From: JAXHUH01 sp034211175
GTDB lineage: Bacteria; Actinomycetota; Acidimicrobiia; Acidimicrobiales; CAIXPF01
DNA length: 30,524 nucleotides
Direction: 5' to 3'
NCBI GenBank assembly: GCA_034211175.1
Contig: JAXHUH010000184.1
Location: 1-30,524, forward strand
In this document: in pieces, positions 1-8,829 of the stretch
How positions within the stretch are numbered: position 1 is the stretch's first letter
Layout of the letters: each line of letters opens with the position of its first letter
The notes under the pieces: model-generated
Told to the model about the DNA's origin: nothing
Database searches by the model: none
What the model saw: the letters and a program-made list of their open reading frames with translations, nothing else
Made by a program: the position numbers and the translations under genes

Positions 1-98
1 CCGCTCTCCGCCGCTCAGGCGGTGCTTCCCGCTCTCCGCCGCTCAGGCGGTGCTTCCCGCTCTCCGCCGCTCAGGCGGTGTTTCCCGCTCTCCGCCGC

Positions 99-108
<10 letters not shown>
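1..108. repeat. Tandem 28-bp hairpin repeat, about 4 copies
   Basis: Units start at 2, 30, 58 and 86 and are near identical: unit 3 has one C-to-T change and unit 4 diverges after about 23 bases. Each unit holds the inverted repeat CCGCC-GCTCA-GGCGG (5-bp arms, 5-nt loop). The last copy contains the TGA stop (positions 99-101) of the minus-strand gene to its right. The array may continue left of the window. There are no spacers, so this is not a CRISPR array. It could act as a transcription-end or RNA 3'-end structure for that gene, which is inference. Confidence 0.9.
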
Positions 109-2108
<2,000 letters not shown>

Positions 2109-2115
2109 GCGCGCC

Positions 2116-2121
2116 ACCGTA
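2116..2121 (-). promoter_or_regulatory. Putative leaderless -10 box for DUF255 gene
   Basis: On the minus strand TACGGT fits the actinobacterial TANNNT -10 pattern and ends 7 nt before the ATG, so transcription would begin at or next to the start codon. No convincing -35 is seen, and no Shine-Dalgarno precedes the ATG. Confidence 0.4.
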
Positions 2122-2171
2122 GCCACCCGCCGCCGCCCGGCCCGGGGACCACGGCGCCCGTCCCGGGGGCA

Positions 2172-2183
2172 CCGACCGGTCGG
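2172..2183. promoter_or_regulatory. 12-bp perfect palindrome between divergent promoters
   Basis: CCGACCGGTCGG is a perfect palindrome lying between the DUF255 start (2108) and the amylase -35 (2206). It is a candidate operator, for example for a repressor of the amylase gene. Chance palindromes are common at this GC content. Confidence 0.3.
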
Positions 2184-2205
2184 CGTCGTGGGGTTCGGAC
2201 GATCC

Positions 2206-2234
2206 TTGTCGGCGCAGGGCCGCAGGGGTAGCGT
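2206..2234 (+). promoter_or_regulatory. Amylase promoter, -35 TTGTCG / 17 bp / -10 TAGCGT
   Basis: TTGTCG (2206-2211) and TAGCGT (2229-2234) are separated by exactly 17 bp, a good match to an actinobacterial SigA-type promoter. The predicted transcript would carry a 5' leader of about 60 nt before the ATG at 2305. TAGCGT is also the -10-like box placed before two other genes here. Confidence 0.55.
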
Positions 2235-2235
2235 C

Positions 2236-2254
2236 CGCTCGCGACGGGCGAGCG
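2236..2254 (+). promoter_or_regulatory. Hairpin in amylase 5' leader
   Basis: CGCTCGC and GCGAGCG form a 7-bp perfect stem around a 5-nt loop, starting one base after the -10 box. In DNA it could be an operator overlapping the start site; in RNA it would sit at the very 5' end and could stabilise the message. Confidence 0.35.
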
Positions 2255-2304
2255 CAGGCCCTCCGAGGTGATGCCCGGCGGGTCCGGCCCGAGGGGAGAC
2301 GGCC

Positions 2305-5121
2305 ATGTCACAGCGTCCTGCGTCCCGCTTCCTGCGCCTCGGCGCGGCGGCCTCGATCGTCGCGCTGTGCGCGGCGCTCGGCGCGGCACCCGCCCTCGCC
2401 GGGCCGGACGACACCGCGTCCGGCGATGATCCCGCGGCGATCGCCGAGCACTCGCTGCGGGGCCCGGTCACCGACGAGGTCTTCTACTTCGTGATGGCCG
2501 ACCGCTTCGAGAACGGCTCGACCGACAACGACACCGCCGGCCTCGGCGACGACCCGATGGTCTCGGGCTTCGACCCGACCTCCAAGGCGTTCTACAACGG
2601 CGGCGACCTCGCCGGCCTGGCGAGCCGCCTCGACTACATCGAGGGCATGGGCGTCGACTCGATCTGGCTCACCCCGAGCTTCGCCAACAAGGCGGTCCAG
2701 CCCGAGGACCGCTCGGCCGGCTACCACGGCTACTGGATCACCGACTTCACCCGCATCGACCCCCACCTCGGCACCAACGACGAGCTGGCCGCGCTCATCG
2801 ACGCCGCCCACGAGCGGGGCATGAAGGTCTACTTCGACATCATCACCAACCACACCGCCGACGTGATCGGCTACGAGGGCGGGTCCCGCCTGGCGTACGT
2901 CGGCAAGGACGAGGTGCCGTACCGCACGGCGGACGGCGACGCGTTCGACGACCGGGACCACGCCGGCGAGGACTCCTTCCCCGCGCTCGACCCGGCCACG
3001 TCGTTCCCGTACACGCCGGTGCTCGAGCCCGGTGAGGAGGACCTGAAGGTCCCCGCCTGGCTCAACGACGTGACGCTCTACCACAACCGTGGCGACACCA
3101 CGTTCGTGGGCGAGGACTCGCTCTACGGCGACTTCTTCGGGCTCGACGACCTGTTCACCGAGCACCCCCGCGTCGTCGAGGGGATGATCGACATCTACGA
3201 GACCTGGATCGCCGACTTCGGCATCGACGGCTTCCGCATCGACACCATGAAGCACGTCAACGACGAGTTCTGGCAGCGCTTCGGGCCCGAGGTGCTCGCC
3301 TTCGCCCGCGACGCCGGCAAGAGCGAGTTCTTCATGTTCGGCGAGGTGTTCGACACGTCGAAGCCGTTCCTGTCGCACTTCACGACGCGCGGCGAGATGC
3401 AGTCGACGCTCGACTTCGCGTTCCAGGCCGCCGCTCGTGACTACGCCTCCGCCGGTGGCTCGCCGGCCGACCTCGGGGCGTTCTTCGTCGCCGACGACTG
3501 GTTCACCGACGCCGACTCGAACGTGTACCAGCTGCCGACGTTCCTGGGGAACCACGACATGGGCCGCATCGGGTTCTTCGTCGCCGAGGACAACCCCGAC
3601 GCCGACGACGACGAGCTGCTGGCGCGGCACCTGCTCGCCCACGACCTGCTGTTCCTCTCACGGGGCAACCCCGTCGTCTACTACGGCGACGAGCAGGGCT
3701 TCACCGGCGACGGCGGCGACCAGGACGCCCGCCAGACCCTGTTCGCATCGCAGGTCGAGGACTACCTGGCCGACGACCTGCTGGGAACGGATCGGACCCA
3801 CGCGGAGGACAACTTCGCCACCGACCACCCCGCGTACCGCCGCATCGCCGAGCTCGCCGCGCTGGCCAGCGACCACCCGGCCCTACGCGACGGGGCCCAC
3901 CAGCACCGCTACCCGCCGCTGCCCGACGGCACCGACACCGACGACACCGACGGGGACGACACCGGCGCCGGGGGCGGCGAGCCGGGCGTGGTGGCGTTCT
4001 CCCGCATCGCCCACGACGACGGGCGCGAGTACGTGGTCGCCCTGAACAACGGCACCGGGGAGGCGACGGCGACCGTGCCGACCTGGGTGCCCGGCGGCGT
4101 CTTCGAACCGGTCCGCGGTGGCGACACCACCCGCACGGCCGGCGCCGACGGCGGGCTCACGGTCACCGTGCCCGCCCTGTCGAGCGTCGTGTACGTGTCG
4201 AGCGCCCCGATCCCCGTCTCCGAGGAGGCCCCGGCGATCTCGGTGGCCCCCGTCGTCGTGAGCGAGGAGGACAACGCCCGGATGGTGGTCGCCGCGGAGG
4301 TGGCCGGGGACTCGTTCTACGAGGTCACGTTCCAGGCCCGGACCGCCGACGGCGACTGGGCCACGATCGGCACCGACGACAGCGCGCCCTTCCGGGTGTA
4401 CCACGACGTGGCCGACCTGGCGTCGGGCACCACCGTGGCCTACCGGGCGGTCGTCGCCGACAACGGCGGGCACACCGCGATGAGCGACCTCGTCGGCGCG
4501 ACGGTCCCGAACCCGATCCCGACGATCGACACGCCGGCGGCCGGTGACCTGGTCGCCGGCACCCTCGACGTCGTCGCCACCGTCGACCCGGAGCGGGCGA
4601 GCCACGTGGTCGAGCTGCAGCGCAGCATCGACGGCGTGTCGTGGACCACCCTCGGCATCGACGACTCCTCGCCCGTCTACACCGCACCGGACGACGTCTC
4701 CGACCTCGAGGACGGCACGGTCGTCCGCTACCGGGCCGTGCTCTCCGACGCCGACCGCGACGTCGTGGTCGGGCCGGTGACCGAGGTCGAGGTCGGGGCG
4801 CCGCCGGTGGTCCAGCCCGACGCGGTCTCGGTGCCCGGGAGCTTCAACGCCGAGATCGGCTGCGCCGACGACTGGCTGCCCGACTGCCCCGAGGCGCAGC
4901 TCACGCTGGACGAGGCCACCGGCCTGTGGAGCGCGACGTTCGAGATCCCGGCGGGGGAGTGGGAGCTCAAGATCGCCCACGACGGGTCGTGGGACGTCAA
5001 CTTCGGCCAGGACGGCGCGCCGAACGGGCCGAACCTCGCGCTGACGGTCGTGGAGGGCACGGAGGCCGTGACGTTCACCTACGACCCGGCCACCCACCTC
5101 GTCACCGCGACGATGTCCTGA
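2305..5121 (+). CDS. Secreted GH13 alpha-amylase with X25-type C-terminal module
   Basis: The protein has 938 aa. A Sec signal peptide (basic N-terminus, hydrophobic core about 10-30, cleavage near AlaLeuAla at 30-32) indicates export. The GH13 barrel carries region I ITNHTAD (about 180-185), nucleophile Asp313 in GFRIDTMKH, acid/base Glu347 in MFGEVFD and stabiliser Asp418 in GNHDMG, so it should hydrolyse alpha-1,4-glucans. An Asp/Thr/Gly-rich insert (about 541-558) precedes the beta-rich domain C. Two related Ig/FnIII-like modules follow (about 640-730 and 735-825), then about 110 residues (SVPGSFNAEIGC...WLPDCPEAQL) that resemble the X25 module of pullulanases and amylopullulanases. The ATG has a strong GAGGGGAGA ribosome site. 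It is not in an operon; the likely role is extracellular starch or glycogen use. Amylase is better supported than pullulanase because no pullulanase N-terminal modules are present. Confidence 0.93.
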   Translation: MSQRPASRFLRLGAAASIVALCAALGAAPALAGPDDTASGDDPAAIAEHSLRGPVTDEVFYFVMADRFENGSTDNDTAGLGDDPMVSGFDPTSKAFYNGGDLAGLASRLDYIEGMGVDSIWLTPSFANKAVQPEDRSAGYHGYWITDFTRIDPHLGTNDELAALIDAAHERGMKVYFDIITNHTADVIGYEGGSRLAYVGKDEVPYRTADGDAFDDRDHAGEDSFPALDPATSFPYTPVLEPGEEDLKVPAWLNDVTLYHNRGDTTFVGEDSLYGDFFGLDDLFTEHPRVVEGMIDIYETWIADFGIDGFRIDTMKHVNDEFWQRFGPEVLAFARDAGKSEFFMFGEVFDTSKPFLSHFTTRGEMQSTLDFAFQAAARDYASAGGSPADLGAFFVADDWFTDADSNVYQLPTFLGNHDMGRIGFFVAEDNPDADDDELLARHLLAHDLLFLSRGNPVVYYGDEQGFTGDGGDQDARQTLFASQVEDYLADDLLGTDRTHAEDNFATDHPAYRRIAELAALASDHPALRDGAHQHRYPPLPDGTDTDDTDGDDTGAGGGEPGVVAFSRIAHDDGREYVVALNNGTGEATATVPTWVPGGVFEPVRGGDTTRTAGADGGLTVTVPALSSVVYVSSAPIPVSEEAPAISVAPVVVSEEDNARMVVAAEVAGDSFYEVTFQARTADGDWATIGTDDSAPFRVYHDVADLASGTTVAYRAVVADNGGHTAMSDLVGATVPNPIPTIDTPAAGDLVAGTLDVVATVDPERASHVVELQRSIDGVSWTTLGIDDSSPVYTAPDDVSDLEDGTVVRYRAVLSDADRDVVVGPVTEVEVGAPPVVQPDAVSVPGSFNAEIGCADDWLPDCPEAQLTLDEATGLWSATFEIPAGEWELKIAHDGSWDVNFGQDGAPNGPNLALTVVEGTEAVTFTYDPATHLVTATMS

Positions 5122-5142
5122 CCCCCTGTCAGCCAACACGCA

Positions 5143-5207
5143 CCCACCCGTTCTGGCCTACCGATCTGCGCTCAGGACGTCGATTCGGTAGACCAGTTCG
5201 GGGTGGG
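5143..5207. repeat. Long imperfect hairpin after the amylase gene
   Basis: The inner arms CTGGCCTACCGA (5153-5164) and TCGGTAGACCAG (5185-5196) pair at 11 of 12 positions. After a small internal loop, the outer arms CCCACCC (5143-5149) and GGGTGGG (5201-5207) pair perfectly. It begins 22 bp after the amylase stop, so a terminator-like role is natural, but there is no T tract. It could also be a structured leader or operator for the regulator gene that follows. Confidence 0.6.
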
Positions 5208-5282
5208 GGTGGGCGGCGCGATCGGCCGTCACGGTTGGGGCAGAGCCCGATCCTGCATCTCCGAACTGGGAGAACGCCGCGG

Positions 5283-5288
5283 TAGCGT
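5283..5288 (+). promoter_or_regulatory. Putative leaderless -10 box TAGCGT for BTAD regulator
   Basis: TAGCGT ends 7 nt before the GTG at 5296, the same geometry as at 17153 and at 2116. No good -35 lies 16-18 bp upstream and no Shine-Dalgarno sits at proper distance from the GTG, which favours a leaderless message. Confidence 0.45.
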
Positions 5289-5295
5289 CTCCCTG

Positions 5296-8200
5296 GTGCA
5301 CTTCGGCATCCTCGGTTCGCTCGAGGTCGAGATCGAGGGGCGGACGGTGGAGCTGTCGTCGGCCCGCCAGCGCGCGCTCCTCGCCCTGCTGATCCTCCAG
5401 CCGGGCGTCGTGCGCAGCACCGAGTCGATCGTCGACGCGCTCTGGCCCGACAGCTCGGGCAGCGGGGCGCTGCGCTTCCACCTGTCGAAGCTGCGCAACA
5501 CCCTCGAGCCCGACCGCCCGAAGGGCAGCGACGGCACGGTGATCGTGACCCGCGAGCCCGGCTACGTGCTCGAGGTCGACCCGTCCCACATCGACGCCCA
5601 CCGCTTCGAGGACCTCGCCCGCCAAGGGCGCGAGCTGCTCGCCGCCGACGACCCGGCCGCGGCGTCGGAGCACCTGCGCGAGGCCCTCGGGCTGTGGCGG
5701 GGCCCCGCGCTCGCCGAGTTCGCCGACGAGCCGTTCGCCCGCTCCGCCGCGGTGCGGCTCGAGGAGCTGCGCCTCGACGCCACCGAGGACCTCGTCCGCG
5801 CCGACCTCGAGCTCGGGCGCCACGCCGACCTCGTGCCCCGTCTGTACACCCTCGTCGGTGAGCACCCCCTGCGCGAGCAGCTCTGGGCCCACCTGATGAT
5901 CGCCCTGTTCCGCTCGGGTCGCCAGGCCGAGGCGCTGCGGGCGTACCAGCGGCTGCGCACCCACCTGGCCGACGAGCTCGGCCTGAGCCCGTCGAGCGAG
6001 CTGCGTGACCTCGAGACCCGGGTGCTCGACCAGGATCCCGCCCTCCACCGCCAGGCGGCCCGCACGGTCGCGGCGTCCACGGCGGCGGCCGAGCACCCCC
6101 TACCCGGCGCACTCGCCGCCGCGGCGGCCGCGCCGCTCGTCGGGCGCGACGCCGAGCTCGACCGCCTCCGGCGGGTGTGGGCCGACGCGACCGACGCGAA
6201 GCGCCGGATGGTCGTGCTGTCCGGCGAGCCGGGCATCGGCAAGACCCGCCTCGCCGCCGCGCTGGCCGACGAGGTCCACGGCGACGGCGGCGCCCGCGTG
6301 CTCCACGGGCGCTGCGACGAGGGCCTGCTCGTCCCGTACCAGCCGATCGTCGACGCGCTCGCCGCCAGCGTGGAGCGGGCGTCCGACGAGGAGCTCGCCG
6401 TGCTCTGCGGCGGCCGGCCCGGCGAGCTCGCCCGCCTCGTCCCCGAGATCGCCGAACGCCTGCCGGACGTGACCGTGCCGAGCGGTCGCGACGACGAGAG
6501 CGACCGGTACCGGCTGTTCGACGCGGTGACCCGATGGCTCGCGGCGACCGCCGACCTGGCGCCGACGCTGCTCGTCATCGACGACCTCCAGTGGATGGGC
6601 CGACCGCTGGCCATGCTCGTGCGCCACGTCGTCCGGGAGCTGCGCTCGACCCGCCTCGCGGTCGTGGTCACGTGCCGCGACACCGAGCAGGGCGACGAGG
6701 TGGTGCTCGACGAGCTGCTCGCCGACCTGCGACGCATCGACGGCGTCGAGCGCATCCGCCTCGACGGCCTCGGCGTCGACGCCATCGCCGACCTCGTCAC
6801 CGGCGCCGGCGTCGACGACCCGGCCCTCGCCGAGGCCATCGCCGGCGAGACCGACGGGAACCCGTTCTTCGTGCGCGAGTACGTGGCCCACCTCTCCGAC
6901 GAGGCCCTCGCCGGCGGGGAGCTGGCCGTTCCCGAGAGCGCACGGGACATCGTCCACCAGCGCCTGGCCCGCCTCGACCGCACCACCGTCGACCTCCTCA
7001 CCGCCGGCGCCGTCGTCGGCGCCGAGTTCGAGCCGGCCCTCGCCGCGGCGACCGCGTCGATCGACGAGCTCGACGCGCTCGACGCCCTCGAGTCGGCGGT
7101 CGCCGCCGGCGTGCTCGACGAGCTCGACGGCATCCCGCTCCGCTACCGCTTCGCCCACCTGATCGTGCGCTCGACCCTGCTCGACGGGCTCTCGGGCCTG
7201 CGGCGGATCACGCTCCACCGGCGGGCCGCGGTCGCGCTCGAGGCGTCCGGGCTGGTCGAGGCCGGTGTGCGCAGCCTCGACGAGCTCGCCCACCACCGTC
7301 ACGCGGTCGCCGCCACCGGCATGCCCGACGACGTGCGCGCCGCGCTCGCCGCCGCCAAGGCCGCGGCCGACAGCCTCGTCATCGGCGCCGCGTCGGAGCC
7401 GGCCGCCATCTGGTACCGGCGGGCGCTCGAGCTGCACGCCGCCCTCGGCCCGTCGGGAGACCCGTGGGAGCGCTACGCGCTGCTCATCGCCGCCGGCGAG
7501 TGCGAACGGCGGGCCGGGCTCACCGGTCACCGGCGGTTGTTCCTCGACGCCGCCGACCTCGCCGTCGAGCTCGGGGAGCCGCAGCGCCAGGCACGGCCCC
7601 TCCTCGCGTCGAGCCGGGGCTTCTTCAGCGAGACCCGCGGCGTCGACCACGAGCTGATCGGCGCACTCGAGCACGCCCTGCGCGCCACCGGGCCGGCCCC
7701 GACCGCGACACGGGCCGAGCTGCTGGCCACCCTTGCGTCCGAGCTGGTGTGGGCGCCCGACGGCGAACGGCGCTTCGAGCTGAGCGACGAGGCGTTGGCC
7801 ATCGCCCGCACCCTCGGTGACCGCGCCACGATCGACCGCGTCCTGTCGCTGCGCAACGTGACGATCACCGCACCGGACACGCTCGCCCAACGGCTGGCCG
7901 ACAACGAGGAGCTGCTGGCCAGCGCACTCGAACGGGGCGACGCCGACCTGCAGTTCCGCGCCGCGTTCAACATGGCCGGGGCCGCGCTCGAGGCCGGTGA
8001 CGCCGCCCGGCTCCAGGAGGTGCTCGACCTGGCGGTCGTGTTGAGCCACGAGCTCGACCAGCCCGCCCTGCGCTGGCAGATCTCGTTCGTGCTGGCGTCG
8101 AACGAGCTGATGGCGGGCGACCTGGTGGCCGCCGAGCGCCTGGCGCTGCACGCCCAGGAGATCGGCGAGTCCATCGGCCACGCCCGCGACGCCCGGATCT

Positions 8201-8829
8201 TCGCGTTCGAGCAGCTCAACGAGATCCGTCGTCTCCAGGACCGCCTCGACGAGCAGGCGCCGCTGATCGAGCTCGGCCTCGAGAGCGGCATGGACTCCGC
8301 CCTCATCATGGCCCGTCAGGCGTGGTGGCTCGGCCGCGACGACCTCGCCGCGCAGGCGTTCGCCGAGGCCACCCGAGACGGTGCGGTGTCCGTCCGGCGC
8401 GACCCGCTGGCCGGGCCCGCCCTCGCCAACCTCGCGTTCCTCGCCGCCCGCCTCGGCGCGCTCGACGTCGCCGAGCGCCTCGTCGCCGTGCTCGAACCGT
8501 TGGCCACGACGTTCCTCCACGGCATCGTCAGCTACCCGAGTGCCAGCCACCACCTCGGCGTCCTGTGCTCGGTGATCGGCGCCCACGACGACGCCGACCG
8601 CTGGTTCGAGTCGGCCGTGAAGCTCCACGAGGGCCTCGGCGCACCGCTGCTCGTCGCGGAGACCCGGCTCGAATGGGCACGCGCAGTGGCAACGCGGAGC
8701 GTGGGCGGCGATGATGGTCGGGTGGTGGAGCTGATGGAGCAGGTGCGGGACGTCGCGACGCGCACGGGAGCCCGACGGCTCCTGGCCGAGGCGGAGGCCG
8801 TGGTCCACGGCCAGGGCGTCGGACGGTGA
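5296..8829 (+). CDS. BTAD/SARP-like regulator with AAA ATPase
   Basis: The protein has 1177 aa. An OmpR-type winged helix (about 1-95, starting HFGILGSLEVEIEG) is followed by a bacterial transcriptional activation domain (about 100-245, with RLEELRLDATEDL and AYQRLRTHLADELGLSPS). An ATPase module starts at PLVGRDAELDRL (about 280), with Walker A GEPGIGKT (310-317) and Walker B LLVIDDLQW (Asp429, Asp430). The remaining 600 residues are Ala/Leu-rich helical, TPR-like. This is the domain order of large SARP/AfsR-like regulators, which bind DNA and activate transcription under ATP control; the target is unknown. GTG 5296 is preferred because the winged helix starts right there; an earlier in-frame GTG-type start at 5203 would add 31 unconserved residues running into the hairpin. 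Its TGA overlaps the next start (GTGA), so the two genes should be co-translated. Confidence 0.9.
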   Translation: MHFGILGSLEVEIEGRTVELSSARQRALLALLILQPGVVRSTESIVDALWPDSSGSGALRFHLSKLRNTLEPDRPKGSDGTVIVTREPGYVLEVDPSHIDAHRFEDLARQGRELLAADDPAAASEHLREALGLWRGPALAEFADEPFARSAAVRLEELRLDATEDLVRADLELGRHADLVPRLYTLVGEHPLREQLWAHLMIALFRSGRQAEALRAYQRLRTHLADELGLSPSSELRDLETRVLDQDPALHRQAARTVAASTAAAEHPLPGALAAAAAAPLVGRDAELDRLRRVWADATDAKRRMVVLSGEPGIGKTRLAAALADEVHGDGGARVLHGRCDEGLLVPYQPIVDALAASVERASDEELAVLCGGRPGELARLVPEIAERLPDVTVPSGRDDESDRYRLFDAVTRWLAATADLAPTLLVIDDLQWMGRPLAMLVRHVVRELRSTRLAVVVTCRDTEQGDEVVLDELLADLRRIDGVERIRLDGLGVDAIADLVTGAGVDDPALAEAIAGETDGNPFFVREYVAHLSDEALAGGELAVPESARDIVHQRLARLDRTTVDLLTAGAVVGAEFEPALAAATASIDELDALDALESAVAAGVLDELDGIPLRYRFAHLIVRSTLLDGLSGLRRITLHRRAAVALEASGLVEAGVRSLDELAHHRHAVAATGMPDDVRAALAAAKAAADSLVIGAASEPAAIWYRRALELHAALGPSGDPWERYALLIAAGECERRAGLTGHRRLFLDAADLAVELGEPQRQARPLLASSRGFFSETRGVDHELIGALEHALRATGPAPTATRAELLATLASELVWAPDGERRFELSDEALAIARTLGDRATIDRVLSLRNVTITAPDTLAQRLADNEELLASALERGDADLQFRAAFNMAGAALEAGDAARLQEVLDLAVVLSHELDQPALRWQISFVLASNELMAGDLVAAERLALHAQEIGESIGHARDARIFAFEQLNEIRRLQDRLDEQAPLIELGLESGMDSALIMARQAWWLGRDDLAAQAFAEATRDGAVSVRRDPLAGPALANLAFLAARLGALDVAERLVAVLEPLATTFLHGIVSYPSASHHLGVLCSVIGAHDDADRWFESAVKLHEGLGAPLLVAETRLEWARAVATRSVGGDDGRVVELMEQVRDVATRTGARRLLAEAEAVVHGQGVGR

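Noticed and set aside
5203..5295. Earlier start for the BTAD regulator
   Set aside because: It would add 31 residues with no similarity and begin inside the 5143-5207 hairpin; the winged helix starts at GTG 5296.
6100..8808. 902-codon minus-strand open frame opposite the BTAD regulator
   Set aside because: It is a low-information shadow of a gene whose domains are certain; the same holds for the long minus-strand frames at 2308-3642, 3883-5139 and 14695-17418.
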